Positions 52,210-61,526 of a DNA stretch of 64,000 nt are shown here, piece after piece. The stretch covers positions 2,232,001 through 2,296,000 of the forward strand of contig NZ_CP119107.1 in the NCBI RefSeq assembly GCF_029094525.1. The letters run 5' to 3'. Each line of letters starts with the position of its first letter. Position 1 is the stretch's first letter. The notes under the pieces were generated by a model that was not told the origin of the DNA, made no database searches, and was given only the letters and a program-made list of their open reading frames with translations. This DNA comes from Pullulanibacillus sp. KACC 23026 (GTDB lineage Bacteria > Bacillota > Bacilli > Bacillales > Sporolactobacillaceae). A program made the position numbers and the translations under genes.

Positions 52210-53586
52210 ATGAAAAAAGGGGTTTTTGTGGTTTCAGGAAGTTTTGTTTTACTTGTCATTATTGTTTTAGCGGGTTTAAGTTATTTTCAAATGACCCATT
52301 TCAACTCAAATGTCTTGATAAACGGAACCAATGTAGGTGGAATGACAGCAAGTAAAGCTTTAGATACGCTGGAGTCAGCGGTCTCTAAGAATACTGTCTA
52401 TATTGGGGATCAAAAAGTCTATGATGGAAAAGACACAAATATGGGATTCACTTCAGACGATATGTCAGGTGTTAAAGCTCTGTTAAAGGAGCAAAGAACC
52501 TTCTTTCCTTCATCCAAACCAATCCGTTATTCGTTAAAGCCTAAAAAGATAAACAGTGAACAAATAAAAACGATGGAAGCGGATCTAAAGAAAAAACTGC
52601 TTGCCATGAATAAAGGTTTGCAGGCACCAAAGGACGCATCTGCTCAATTGGAACAAGGGAAAATAGTCGTCACCAAAAGTGTTCCGGGGAATCAATATGA
52701 TGTTAACGGAATGTTAAAGGCCTACGAGAAACAAGCCTATAACAGTGTTGTCCGACTCAATCGGCTTTATTTAAAGCCAGTTGGTAAAAATAGTCCTGTC
52801 ATTAAAAAAGAAAAACAACAGCTAGCAGATTTAGCTAAACAAACGGTTTCGTATAAAGTGCAGGACAAAGTTTACACCTTCAAAGGGAGTGACTTATCTG
52901 CTACCGTTTCTAAAGAGGGAAAATTAGTCATTGACCCAACTAATATTAAGACTAAACTTGACGGCATCAATGCTTCACAATCTACGCTGGATAAAGGTTA
53001 TACATTTAAAACACACTCAGGTTCTGTTATTCAAGTAGAAGGTGGAACTTATGGCTGGGCACTTAATGTGGATGCGGAAGCCAAGCGCATTGAAGAGGCC
53101 TTTATGAAAAAGGAATCCTCAATTCTTGCCTATAATGTTTATGGGAAGGGTTGGAGTACCGTAGGCGTTGGATACCATGTCACAACTAATCATGGTATTG
53201 GCGATACTTATGTTGAAGTGTCGATTAAGGATCAGCACATTTGGGTATATAAAGATGGAAAATTAAAGGTTTCAACAAATGTTGTGACCGGAACGCATAT
53301 TTATAATGAAGATACGCCTAAAGGGGTCTGGTATATCGAATACAAACAATCTCCTTCGACCCTCAAGGGAAGTGAAGTGGGCAATTCGAATTATTCTGTC
53401 CATGTCAATTATTGGGCACCCTTTACCTTGGGCGGTGTCGGCTTTCACGATGCAAGCTGGCGAACCAATTGGTCGAGCGATGCCTATATAAAATATGGGT
53501 CGGGTGGATGCGTGAATACCCCGCCAAGTGTCATGAAATCGGTTTATGATAATTTGGAACAAAACGAACCGGTAATCGTTTATTAA
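52210..53586 (+). CDS. L,D-transpeptidase with YkuD domain (ErfK/YbiS/YcfS/YnhG type)
   Basis: A membrane anchor (about residues 5-27) precedes two PG_binding_4-like modules (about 35-310) and a C-terminal YkuD domain (about 325-458). The active-site histidine is in GGVGFHDASW and the nucleophile cysteine in YGSGGCVNTPPSVM. These enzymes form 3-3 peptidoglycan cross-links or attach proteins, which makes the wall resistant to beta-lactams that block D,D-enzymes. I chose the second ATG (52210), well spaced from GGGGTGA; ATG 52201 is possible. A strong terminator follows. Confidence 0.92.
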   Translation: MKKGVFVVSGSFVLLVIIVLAGLSYFQMTHFNSNVLINGTNVGGMTASKALDTLESAVSKNTVYIGDQKVYDGKDTNMGFTSDDMSGVKALLKEQRTFFPSSKPIRYSLKPKKINSEQIKTMEADLKKKLLAMNKGLQAPKDASAQLEQGKIVVTKSVPGNQYDVNGMLKAYEKQAYNSVVRLNRLYLKPVGKNSPVIKKEKQQLADLAKQTVSYKVQDKVYTFKGSDLSATVSKEGKLVIDPTNIKTKLDGINASQSTLDKGYTFKTHSGSVIQVEGGTYGWALNVDAEAKRIEEAFMKKESSILAYNVYGKGWSTVGVGYHVTTNHGIGDTYVEVSIKDQHIWVYKDGKLKVSTNVVTGTHIYNEDTPKGVWYIEYKQSPSTLKGSEVGNSNYSVHVNYWAPFTLGGVGFHDASWRTNWSSDAYIKYGSGGCVNTPPSVMKSVYDNLEQNEPVIVY

Positions 53587-53596
53587 TACAGGTTAA

Positions 53597-53632
53597 CAAG
53601 GGACTGCAAACTCGCAGTCCCTTGTTTTTTTT
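53597..53632 (+). terminator. Rho-independent terminator
   Basis: A perfect 11 bp stem (CAAGGGACTGC and complement) with AAACTC loop and nine T. Confidence 0.95.
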
Positions 53633-53773
53633 TCGTTTGTTCATATGCCGTTCACATTTCAGGATTATGATCATGTTAGAAAAGGGATCTGGGTGGATTT
53701 GAGATAAAAAGAAATTTTGAATCATCGGGACATCCCGACTTTTGTACATGGTATTTACTGAGGAGGAATGACT

Positions 53774-54799
53774 ATGGAATCAATGGTTTCTTATAAGTTA
53801 AAAGATGAAGAATACGCCGTTGAAGCACACGGCCTTGTTAAACAATTCGGGGAGAATCGGGCTGTTGATGGCGTGGATTTAAAGGTGAAATCTGGAAGCA
53901 TTTATGGCGTGCTTGGCCCAAATGGTGCCGGTAAAACAACCACCATTAGGATGCTTGCAACTTTACTCAAAGCAGATAAAGGATCGGCTAAAATTTTTGG
54001 GTATGATGTTCATAAAGAATCTCAGATTGTAAGACAATTAATTGGGGTGACAGGCCAGTATGCATCGGTTGATGAATCGTTAAGCGCCACCGAAAACCTG
54101 ATTGTTTTTTCTCGGTTGCTTGGACTGAGCCGAAAGCAAGCTCGACAAAAAGCCTCTGATTTGCTTGAAGAATTTGGTCTAACGGAAGCAGCTAAGCGCC
54201 CATTGAAAAAGTTCTCTGGAGGAATGCGTCGCAGACTGGATCTGGCTGCCAGTCTAATCGCCCAACCTCCGCTTATTTTTCTTGATGAACCGACAACGGG
54301 GCTAGATCCTCGTACTCGCAATCAAATGTGGGATACTATTCGCCGTTTAATCAACATGGGCTCGACGGTACTCTTAACCACTCAATATTTGCAAGAAGCT
54401 GATGAACTTGCCGATCGAGTTGCGGTCATCGATCACGGACAGGTCGTAGCAGAGGGCACCGTTGATGAACTGAAGGCATCGGTTGGAACGTCTTCTTTAC
54501 ATTTGAAAACACTTGAAGAGAAGGATATCCCAGAGGCAAGACAAACCATTGAACGCATTCTAAATGTTCAAACGAGCTTAACGTCAGAGGCTAGAAAAAT
54601 AACAGCCTCTCTGACCAATGCGGAAATCGTAACAGATCTATTAATTGCGCTGAGAGAAAAAGGAATTCCTCTTGTCGAGCTCAGTGTTCAGAAGCCAACA
54701 CTTGATGAAGTCTTTTTAACTATTACGGGAGATGAGGAAGAGAGACATCAGAGAAAGACAGATGAAGCTCCCAATCGCGCTCAGGAGGCAGGAGAATGA
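53774..54799 (+). CDS. ABC transporter ATP-binding protein, DrrA type
   Basis: The ATPase has Walker A GPNGAGKTTT, a Q-loop in GVTGQYASVDESLSATENL (characteristic of DrrA), signature KFSGGMRRRLDLAASL, Walker B PLIFLDEPTTGLDPRT and a C-terminal DrrA extension ending in TLDEVFLTITGD. With the next gene it forms an exporter of the antibiotic-resistance type (daunorubicin DrrAB family); many homologues have unknown cargo. The ATG at 53774 is ideally spaced from AGGAGG; the ATG at 53768 touches it. The last 25 residues are polar and variable. Confidence 0.92.
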   Translation: MESMVSYKLKDEEYAVEAHGLVKQFGENRAVDGVDLKVKSGSIYGVLGPNGAGKTTTIRMLATLLKADKGSAKIFGYDVHKESQIVRQLIGVTGQYASVDESLSATENLIVFSRLLGLSRKQARQKASDLLEEFGLTEAAKRPLKKFSGGMRRRLDLAASLIAQPPLIFLDEPTTGLDPRTRNQMWDTIRRLINMGSTVLLTTQYLQEADELADRVAVIDHGQVVAEGTVDELKASVGTSSLHLKTLEEKDIPEARQTIERILNVQTSLTSEARKITASLTNAEIVTDLLIALREKGIPLVELSVQKPTLDEVFLTITGDEEERHQRKTDEAPNRAQEAGE

Positions 54800-55599
54800 A
54801 AGAAACAGCTTACAAACGTCCTTTAAAAAATCATACTAGTTTTGCTCAGACTGTAAGAAACTCACTAACCATGGCTTATCGCGGGCTGATAAAAATTCGC
54901 CGAACACCTGAACAATTGTTCGATGTAACGTTTCAGCCCATTATCTTTACACTGATGTTTACTTATATTTTTGGCGGTGCAATTTCAGGTAATGTCCACA
55001 ACTATTTACCTGTTATCATCCCGGGTATTCTTGTACAGACCGTCATTACCACCTCCGTTGTAACAGGGGTCCAATTGCGTGAGGATATGGATAAAGGGGT
55101 GTTTGACCGCTTCAAATCGCTGCCAATCGCGAGAATTGCTCCACTTGCAGGTGCTTTGTTAGCCGATACTGTTCGATACACCATTGCAACGATTCTGACG
55201 TTTGCGATGGGTTATATCTTGGGCTATCGACCAGATGGTGGCTTGGAGCATGTCGCTCTTGCGGCATTACTTGTCATTGTTTGTTCATGGGCGATGAGTT
55301 GGATATTTGCCTTCTTCGGGGTGATTGCGAGAACAGCATCAAGTGTTCAAGGGATCTCCATGATCATTTTATTCCCGCTCACCTTTTTGTCAAATGCTTA
55401 TGTCCCTGTTGATACGATGCCAGATTGGCTGCAATGGTTTGTTAAAATTAATCCGGTTTCACATCTCGTTTCAGCCGTGCGCGATTTAACCAATAAAGGA
55501 AACGTCGGCTGGGACCTGACCGTATCGCTTATCGGCGCTGTGATAATTGTTGCGATCTTTGCACCTATTACGGTCAGAGCATACATGAAGAGAACCTAA
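54796..55599 (+). CDS. ABC-2 type permease, DrrB type
   Basis: The 267-residue membrane partner of the preceding ATPase has six hydrophobic segments. The family features TPEQLFDVTFQPIIFTLMFT and QLREDMDKGVFDRFKSLPIA are clear, and INPVSHLVSAVRDLTNKGNV is the C-terminal signature. Its start overlaps the ATPase stop (ATGA). Cargo is unknown; there is no antibiotic biosynthesis cluster nearby, which favours a protective or general export role. Confidence 0.92.
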   Translation: MKETAYKRPLKNHTSFAQTVRNSLTMAYRGLIKIRRTPEQLFDVTFQPIIFTLMFTYIFGGAISGNVHNYLPVIIPGILVQTVITTSVVTGVQLREDMDKGVFDRFKSLPIARIAPLAGALLADTVRYTIATILTFAMGYILGYRPDGGLEHVALAALLVIVCSWAMSWIFAFFGVIARTASSVQGISMIILFPLTFLSNAYVPVDTMPDWLQWFVKINPVSHLVSAVRDLTNKGNVGWDLTVSLIGAVIIVAIFAPITVRAYMKRT

Positions 55600-55614
55600 A
55601 CTCGCAATAAAGCA

Positions 55615-55704
55615 AGAGATTTTCCTTGTAAGGTTGGCCTCCTATTCCTTCACTCTGTGAGAATTGGAGGCAAGCTTATAGCTTGAGGAAAATCTCTTTT
55701 TTTA
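55615..55704 (+). terminator. Long terminator of the DrrAB-type operon
   Basis: AGAGATTTTCCT pairs with AGGAAAATCTCT (right arm 55686-55697) and encloses a second GCCTCC/GGAGGC stem; seven or more T follow. Confidence 0.9.
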
Positions 55705-55772
55705 TATAAGAGTGAAGAGCTAAGACTGAGTTCTTGTTATATAATGGAAATGAAATGGAGTTGAAATAGAAG

Positions 55773-56729
55773 TTGAGAGATCATCCAGTAAAACCCGCTA
55801 CTTATGTGTATACTTTTTCATGTTCAGAGGAAGAGCGTTCCTTATGCAAACTAGAGCAGCGTTCCCTCTTTGGTGAGGATTCTTCGGGAGCAATCCTCAC
55901 GTCATCTATTAAACGGGATCCAAGTCGAAGTCCATTTATTAAAGAACGCCTTGAAGTTTTAATTAGGGCAAAGACGCTTGGTGAATTGATGGAGGAGTTA
56001 AGCGCTTTACCGGCACTTTCTAGCTCTTTTAAAGTTCAGCTGCTCAACACAAACAAACGTCCCTATTTAGAAAAAATAGACTATGAAGAAAGACAACGAA
56101 TGGAACGGGAGATCGGCCAGGTGATCCGGGGGAAAGCAGACTTGAATAACCCAGAGCTATTGTTTGGTCTCCTTTACGATACAAAAGAATGGATCTTTGG
56201 CTCTTATTTAGAGAACAAAAAACAATGGCTGCTTCATCAGCGGAAGCCTCATCATTATTCGACGGCTTTAAATACGAGAGTGGCGAGAGCCGTTGTCAAT
56301 ATCGCGCTTCCTTGTCCAATTGGGAAGACATTGATCGATCCATGCTGCGGAATGGGTACGGTATTAATTGAAGCCTTATCAATGGGGATTGCGATTGAAG
56401 GAAGTGACAGGAACCCATTAGTGATGAAGGGGGCAAGAGAAAATATCATTCATTTTGGTTATAGTGGCCAAGTGCTATTGCGGGATATGCATGATATACA
56501 GGATCATTTCGATTCGGCTATTATCGATATGCCCTATAATCTCTGTTCGGTGATTTCTGATGACGAAAAGCTCAGGATGATGAGGAGTGCACGAAGGATG
56601 ACAGACCGTTTAGTGATCATCACTGTAGAGCCGCTTGAAACGCTGATAAATCAAGCAGGGTTTCAAATGATTGACCGCTGCGAAGTGAGTAAATCTCACT
56701 TTACTCGCCAAATCCTTTTATGTGAATAA
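55773..56729 (+). CDS. Putative RNA/tRNA methyltransferase, TRM11-like
   Basis: The 318-residue protein has a THUMP-like N-terminal half and a Rossmann methyltransferase half. IGKTLIDPCCGMGTVLIEAL binds S-adenosylmethionine, and DMPYNLCS takes the place of the N/DPPY catalytic motif of N2-guanine methylases. Such proteins are annotated as TRM11/TrmG10-type tRNA guanosine N2-methyltransferases, but the bacterial substrate is unproven. The likely start is TTG at 55773; the only upstream GGAG is 14 bases away. Monocistronic, between the exporter and nagAB. Confidence 0.8.
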   Translation: MRDHPVKPATYVYTFSCSEEERSLCKLEQRSLFGEDSSGAILTSSIKRDPSRSPFIKERLEVLIRAKTLGELMEELSALPALSSSFKVQLLNTNKRPYLEKIDYEERQRMEREIGQVIRGKADLNNPELLFGLLYDTKEWIFGSYLENKKQWLLHQRKPHHYSTALNTRVARAVVNIALPCPIGKTLIDPCCGMGTVLIEALSMGIAIEGSDRNPLVMKGARENIIHFGYSGQVLLRDMHDIQDHFDSAIIDMPYNLCSVISDDEKLRMMRSARRMTDRLVIITVEPLETLINQAGFQMIDRCEVSKSHFTRQILLCE

Positions 56730-56861
56730 ACATTTTAATAAATCTTCTAACAATATTGACTTTCATTCGTTTACTAGCCTAAGGTTATATTATCATGAGT
56801 GAGATGAGCAAGTCTCTTAGTCAATTAGTTTGTTTTTTAGGAGATAAAGGGGGGGATAAGA

Positions 56862-58058
56862 ATGGAGAATCGTCAATCATTTATTATTAGTGGATTAACG
56901 ATTGTCGGAGAAAAGGAAACAATTGAGCACGGTTATATTCATGTCAACCGTGGCAGAATTATAAAAATGGGGAGGACTTCTGAACGGGTCGATCTGAACG
57001 ACAGCCCTCATGTATACACTTTTTCTAGCAATTTCTCTTTAATTCCTGGGATGATTGATGTACATATACATGGGGCGAATGGTGCGGACACAATGGATGC
57101 GAGTTCAGAGGCGCTAGATACCCTTTCAAAAGCTTTGCCAATGGAAGGGACAACTAGTTTTTTGGCGACGACTATGACGCAAAGCCCAGAGGCAATAGAG
57201 AAAGCTCTAGTCAATGTATCTGAGTATGTGAAGAATGGAACTAAGCCGGGTCATGCTGAAATTCTTGGCATTCATTTGGAAGGTCCGTTTATCTCAAAAG
57301 AAAAGATCGGAGCACAACCGCTTGAGTTTGTGGCGAAGCCTTCTGTGGAGCAGTTTAAAACGTTTCAAAAGGAAGCGGATAACTTAATCAAATTAGTGAC
57401 ATTAGCTCCAGAAGAAGATGATCATCATGCTTTAATGAGCTATTTAAAGAGTGAAGGAATTGTAATTTCAATCGGACATTCAAATGCGACTTATAAACAA
57501 GTGAACGAGGCGATTCAGTCTGGAGCGACACATGTCACACATCTATATAATGGGATGACAGGCTTTCATCATCGTGAGCCTGGAGTGGTAGGTGCTGCTC
57601 TTTTAAGAAAAGAATTGACGGCAGAGTTAATTGTTGATGGCATTCATTCAGATCCAGCTGTTATTGATCTGGCATTTCGACAAAAAGGTAAGGAGCAGCT
57701 AGTTTTAATTACGGATTCCATGAGAGCGAAATGTCTCAAAAACGGTCAATATGATTTAGGAGGCCAAACCGTTTATGTTAAGGATGGAAGAGCTGAACTT
57801 GAAAATGGTCATTTAGCTGGAAGTGTCTTGAAGATGAGCGATGCATTTAGAAATATGATGGAGTTTACGAATGCATCACTAGAGGACGTCGTTGAAATGA
57901 CGTCTGCTAATCCAGCGAAGGAATTGAATCTTTTTGACCGGTTGGGAAGTCTTGAGGAAGGAAAGGATGCGGATCTCGTCGTTCTTGATGAGAACAGGCA
58001 AGTTGTGATGACTTTTTGCAAAGGAAATCTTGCTTATGAGAGGAAGGGTTCTGATTGA
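56862..58058 (+). CDS. nagA: N-acetylglucosamine-6-phosphate deacetylase
   Basis: NagA removes acetate from GlcNAc-6-phosphate, giving glucosamine-6-phosphate. The 398-residue amidohydrolase has DVHIHGANG (the first metal motif), the metal ligand in GIHLEGPFI, SIGHSNATY, VTHLYNGMTGFHHREPG and the catalytic Asp in LITDSMRA. It overlaps nagB by 4 bases. The start ATG follows GGGGGG. MurQ, encoded at 1.9 kb, produces its substrate, so nagAB completes wall-sugar salvage. No nagR-type regulator or PTS gene is adjacent. Confidence 0.96.
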   Translation: MENRQSFIISGLTIVGEKETIEHGYIHVNRGRIIKMGRTSERVDLNDSPHVYTFSSNFSLIPGMIDVHIHGANGADTMDASSEALDTLSKALPMEGTTSFLATTMTQSPEAIEKALVNVSEYVKNGTKPGHAEILGIHLEGPFISKEKIGAQPLEFVAKPSVEQFKTFQKEADNLIKLVTLAPEEDDHHALMSYLKSEGIVISIGHSNATYKQVNEAIQSGATHVTHLYNGMTGFHHREPGVVGAALLRKELTAELIVDGIHSDPAVIDLAFRQKGKEQLVLITDSMRAKCLKNGQYDLGGQTVYVKDGRAELENGHLAGSVLKMSDAFRNMMEFTNASLEDVVEMTSANPAKELNLFDRLGSLEEGKDADLVVLDENRQVVMTFCKGNLAYERKGSD

Positions 58059-58789
58059 ATATTATACCAGTTAAAGATTCGGATGAGTTAAGCAGTCGAG
58101 CAGCGTCCTTTATTCTTAAAGTAGTAAAAGAGAACCCAAAAGCGGTGTTGGGACTTGCAACTGGAAATACACCGCTTGGCACATATAGAGAGCTTGTACA
58201 AGACCATCGGATTAATCGAACGTCTTATAGCGAGATAGTGACCATTAATTTAGATGAATATGTGGGAATTCCTAAGGAGCATCCCAATAGTTATCACTAC
58301 TTTATGGAAAGTCATTTGTTCAACTTTATCGATATAAATCGAGAACAGACCTTTATTCCAAATGGTATGGCAAGCGATTTACATGAGGAATGTCAGAAGT
58401 ATGATCAGATCATACGGAAATACCCGATTGACCTCCAAGTGCTAGGGATAGGAGAGAACGGACATATTGGTTTTAATGAGCCAGGTACTTCTTTTAAAAC
58501 CCATACACATGTGGTGACACTTACCGAATCAACAAGGCATGCGAACCGCCATTTTTTTCAAACGACTCGCGATGTCCCGACACAGGCGATTACAATGGGG
58601 ATTCAATCCATATTAAAAAGCAAGGAAATCCTCTTACTTGCTTCTGGCAAAAAGAAGGCAAAAGCTATTGAGAAGTTGATGACTTGTCCAATCGATGAAA
58701 CCTTCCCAGCTTCTATTCTTAAGACACACCCTAATGTGACTTTAATTGTTGATGAAGAGGCTTCTCTGAGTTATGTGAAAAGTAAATGA
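58055..58789 (+). CDS. nagB: Glucosamine-6-phosphate deaminase
   Basis: NagB converts glucosamine-6-phosphate to fructose-6-phosphate and ammonia, the entry to glycolysis. The 244-residue protein is the short form typical of Bacillota. VLGLATGNTPLGTYREL binds the phosphate, NLDEYVGI holds the catalytic Asp, and GIGENGHIGFNEPG the His/Glu pair. The start is TTG at 58055 inside the nagA stop region, with AGGAAGGG ahead. A convergent terminator follows. Confidence 0.96.
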   Translation: MNIIPVKDSDELSSRAASFILKVVKENPKAVLGLATGNTPLGTYRELVQDHRINRTSYSEIVTINLDEYVGIPKEHPNSYHYFMESHLFNFIDINREQTFIPNGMASDLHEECQKYDQIIRKYPIDLQVLGIGENGHIGFNEPGTSFKTHTHVVTLTESTRHANRHFFQTTRDVPTQAITMGIQSILKSKEILLLASGKKKAKAIEKLMTCPIDETFPASILKTHPNVTLIVDEEASLSYVKSK

Positions 58790-58808
58790 GCAAACAGTTG
58801 TCATTAAA

Positions 58809-58843
58809 AACAACCTCCCCGGTAAAACATAAGGGAGGTTGTT
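58809..58843. terminator. Bidirectional terminator between nagB and the phosphate transporter
   Basis: AACAACCTCCC and GGGAGGTTGTT form a perfect 11 bp stem with a 13-base loop; the A- and T-rich flanks suit both converging genes. Confidence 0.9.
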
Positions 58844-58848
58844 ATCGA

Positions 58849-59832
58849 TTAAAATAGTTTCAGAATGGAGACGATCACGCCAGCAAGTATTGCCGAGATA
58901 GGTAAAGTAATGACCCATGCAATTAAAATGCGAATAGCAGTTCCCCATCTGACGCTGCGGAAATGGTTAGCTGAGCCGACCCCCAAAACGGATGATGACG
59001 TTACATGAGTGGTCGAAACAGGAAGTCCAAAGTGTGTTGCGGTTTGCATAACAGCGAATGATGTAAAGTCAGAAGCAAACCCATGAATAGGTTGGATTTT
59101 AAAGATTTTACCGCCAACCGTCTTAATAATGCGCCATCCTCCGACCATGGTTCCAAGTGCCATAGTTAGTGCACATATAATCTGTACCCATAATGGCACA
59201 TCCAGATTTGTCTTAAATCCGCCGACAACAAGGGCAAAAACAATGATACCCATTGTTTTCTGGCCGTCATTTCCGCCATGAGAGTACGAGGTCAGTCCAG
59301 CTGTAAGGATCTGAACAAGACGGAAGCCCCTGTTAGTCGGTTGCGGACGTGCTTTTCTAAAGAGAAGCTTTAAAATTTTCATGACAATAAAGCCAACTAT
59401 AAAAGCAAGGACAGGGGAGATTAGCAAGCCTTCAATAATAGTTGAGAAGCCCGCCCAATTAACGGAATGAAGTCCTGAACCCATGATGACTGCACCAGCA
59501 ATCGAACCAATTAAAGTGTGACTGGATGAAGATGGAATTCCAAAATACCAGGTGAGGAGATTCCAAATAATAGCAGATATGAGAGCGGCGATCACTATCA
59601 TGGAACCGTGTTTAATGTTCATTGGATCGGCAATATTCCCACCTATGGATTTAGCGACAGCGGTGGAAGAAACGGCTCCGATAAAATTTATAATACCTGA
59701 GTAGACAACAGCGATTTTCGGTGACAATGCTCGTGTCGATACAGACATGGCAATCGCGTTTGCTGTATCATGAAACCCATTTATGAATTCAAAAATTAAA
59801 GCGAAAAAGATTATCGTTATAATAAGTGTCAT
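58849..59832 (-). CDS. pit: Inorganic phosphate transporter, PiT family
   Basis: The 327-residue low-affinity phosphate/cation carrier has two inverted halves, marked by FINGFHDTANAIAMSV and YSHGGNDGQKTMGI, the PiT signature in each half, and about ten membrane segments. The ATG at 59832 follows GGAGG (minus strand), so four earlier in-frame codons are rejected. It lies 70 bases after the DUF47 gene on the same strand, the standard pairing in which the PhoU-like protein modulates the carrier. Confidence 0.95.
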   Translation of the reverse strand: MTLIITIIFFALIFEFINGFHDTANAIAMSVSTRALSPKIAVVYSGIINFIGAVSSTAVAKSIGGNIADPMNIKHGSMIVIAALISAIIWNLLTWYFGIPSSSSHTLIGSIAGAVIMGSGLHSVNWAGFSTIIEGLLISPVLAFIVGFIVMKILKLLFRKARPQPTNRGFRLVQILTAGLTSYSHGGNDGQKTMGIIVFALVVGGFKTNLDVPLWVQIICALTMALGTMVGGWRIIKTVGGKIFKIQPIHGFASDFTSFAVMQTATHFGLPVSTTHVTSSSVLGVGSANHFRSVRWGTAIRILIAWVITLPISAILAGVIVSILKLF

Positions 59833-59902
59833 TAGTGCCTCCACTAACTGTTAGGTTATGTCATTCAAAATGAAGTAAGTAAATCTTATTGTTGGAGTAT
59901 TC

Positions 59903-60520
59903 TTAACCGTTTTTCATGATAATCGATTCGAGCTTGTTAGCTACGGCTTGGCAAGCATCAGCCACTTCTTCAAGTTCTTCATAAATTTCTTTATATTGGA
60001 TGATCCGAATTGCATCCTTTTCATTTTTAAACAAATGTTTAATGGATTCGCGAAGAATATCATCGCATTTGGATTCATAATCTTTAATTTTAATGGCATG
60101 CTCACGAATTTTTAACAGCTTTCTTGAAGAGAGCATCTCAACAGCGGTTTCTATTTCATCTGTACACTTTAAGATCGTTGAAACAAACCGCTCCATAAAG
60201 GAATCAGCTTTCGTAATTTCGTACATTTCAAACAGAGCTGAGGTTTGTTCCAGTCCATCTAAGACATCATCCATGCTCATGGCGAGGCTCAAAATATCTT
60301 CGCGGTCAATAGTCGTAATAAAGGCATTGTTGAGATCTTTTATTAGATCATGGACATAATTATCGCCTTTTGTTTCATAATCCTTCATTTTTTGATAAAA
60401 GGTATTGACACTATTCTCATCTGTCAATTTATAATCTGAAAAAAAGGTGGCACTTTCTTTTAGATTAATTGACATATCAGTCAAGTATGTAATAAATTTA
60501 TCTTTCTTTTTTAAAGCCAT
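59903..60520 (-). CDS. DUF47 (PhoU-like) protein, Pit accessory
   Basis: The 205-residue helical protein of the DUF47/PhoU_div group regulates the adjacent Pit carrier. The N-terminus MALKKKDKFITYLTDMSINL is typical, and the acidic metal-binding blocks YETKGDNYVHDL, DREDILSLAMSMDDVLD and YESKCDDILRESI are present. The start at 60520 is set by GATGGAGG at 7 bases spacing. AT-rich DNA with repeated TTTACA hexamers lies upstream. Confidence 0.92.
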   Translation of the reverse strand: MALKKKDKFITYLTDMSINLKESATFFSDYKLTDENSVNTFYQKMKDYETKGDNYVHDLIKDLNNAFITTIDREDILSLAMSMDDVLDGLEQTSALFEMYEITKADSFMERFVSTILKCTDEIETAVEMLSSRKLLKIREHAIKIKDYESKCDDILRESIKHLFKNEKDAIRIIQYKEIYEELEEVADACQAVANKLESIIMKNG

Positions 60521-60593
60521 GTAAGTAACCTCCATCATTTCATTTACAAAACCTTAATTATATTAACGGATCTTTTTGAGTTTGAATATGGTT

Positions 60594-60621
60594 TTTACAA
60601 AAACTAAACATAAAATTTACA
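60594..60621 (+). promoter_or_regulatory. Possible PhoP-type direct repeats
   Basis: TTTACA (60594), TAAACA (60605) and TTTACA (60616) follow at 11-base steps, with another TTTACA at 60636, all about 75-115 bases upstream of the phosphate operon. PhoP of Bacillus binds TT(A/C/T)ACA-like repeats at this period. The region is AT-rich, so chance is a real alternative. Confidence 0.35.
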
Positions 60622-60818
60622 ATCGAAGCGTATAATTTACAATTCATCTAACTATAATACTCTGAGAATTAGCCCTTTCACCCTTGTTAGAAACCCTCTC
60701 TCTTTGTATTTTAACTAAAATAGTTCATTTGTATGTAAGAAAAGAAATGGTTGGCAACTCTTGATTATTAAAGGACTCGTTGTATGATAGAGATATATTA
60801 GGATAAGGGGATCATCTA

Positions 60819-60992
60819 ATGTCAGAAAAGAAAAAAGTGAATCTTGCAGAAGCAATGAAACAAAAGCTGGCGGAAAAGAAGCAGCAGCAAACACAAGGTA
60901 AGAATGGGACAGGCTTTGGCAATCAGAAGCAAACGATGAAATCACAGCAATTTAAAAAAGTCAGCAATACAAGAAGAAAAATGGGAAGTTAA
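60819..60992 (+). CDS. Small basic protein, unknown function
   Basis: A 57-residue, very polar protein (begins MSEKKKVNLAEAMKQKLAEK, ends SNTRRKMGS) with an amphipathic lysine/glutamine-rich helix and no cysteine or membrane segment. The ATG at 60819 follows AAGGGG at 8 bases, and a strong terminator stands 19 bases after the stop, so it is very likely an expressed gene. A DNA- or RNA-associated or spore-related role is possible; I do not recognise the family. The 298 bases upstream hold only the repeats noted above. Confidence 0.7.
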   Translation: MSEKKKVNLAEAMKQKLAEKKQQQTQGKNGTGFGNQKQTMKSQQFKKVSNTRRKMGS

Positions 60993-61010
60993 GCGTAAAA
61001 GATTCCTTAT

Positions 61011-61049
61011 AACAAGCAGTCCTGTATGTTGCAGGGCTGCTTGTTTGCT
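61011..61049 (+). terminator. Terminator of the small basic protein gene
   Basis: AACAAGCAGTCCTG pairs with CAGGGCTGCTTGTT (one G-T) over a seven-base loop, with a short T-rich tail. Confidence 0.85.
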
Positions 61050-61169
61050 TATAACCGACCGATGTCACCTGCGGCTTGTAAAGTGTCTAATTTGCAATAT
61101 GTCTAAGCAAATATGCTTTTCTTACGTAACATGATGGAAAGCAGTCCTATTTAACAAGAGGTGATATAA

Positions 61170-61325
61170 ATGACTAATTTTGGAGGGCCTTTTGGATGGG
61201 GACCTGGTGTTAGACCCCCTATGTATGGCTATCCACCTTTTAATAATCAAGGCTTTGGATTTGGCCCGCCAGCAGGAGTCGGCAATAACGTTTTGTTTCC
61301 AGCAATGTTTTTATTACTATTCTAG
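61170..61325 (+). CDS. Very small Gly/Pro/Phe-rich protein, coat-like
   Basis: A 51-residue protein (MTNFGGPFGWGPGVRPPMYG at the start) with a low-complexity N-terminal part and a short hydrophobic C-terminal tail (NNVLFPAMFLLLF). AGAGGTG at 7 bases before the ATG and a strong terminator after the stop support it. The composition recalls small spore coat or YjcZ-type proteins of Bacillales, which are made late in sporulation; this is by composition only. Confidence 0.68.
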   Translation: MTNFGGPFGWGPGVRPPMYGYPPFNNQGFGFGPPAGVGNNVLFPAMFLLLF

Positions 61326-61338
61326 GGCGGGATTACCT

Positions 61339-61410
61339 ATCAAAGAAGGTGCTTGAAGCTCTTCATCGGTTCATTAATTCGAAGCGGCTTCAAACTTCTT
61401 TGATTTTTTT
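61339..61410 (+). terminator. Terminator of the small Gly-rich protein gene
   Basis: ATCAAAGAAG pairs with CTTCTTTGAT, enclosing CTTGAAGC/GCTTCAA, and seven T follow. Confidence 0.9.
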
Positions 61411-61526
61411 CAGTCAGTATGAGCATGAATACACTCTTTTTTCAATCCGTTTGTTAAAATAGAAGGGACATTTACTTACATAGCTTGTGCTCTTTAAAAT
61501 GACTTGACCAGAAAGAGGGATGATGA

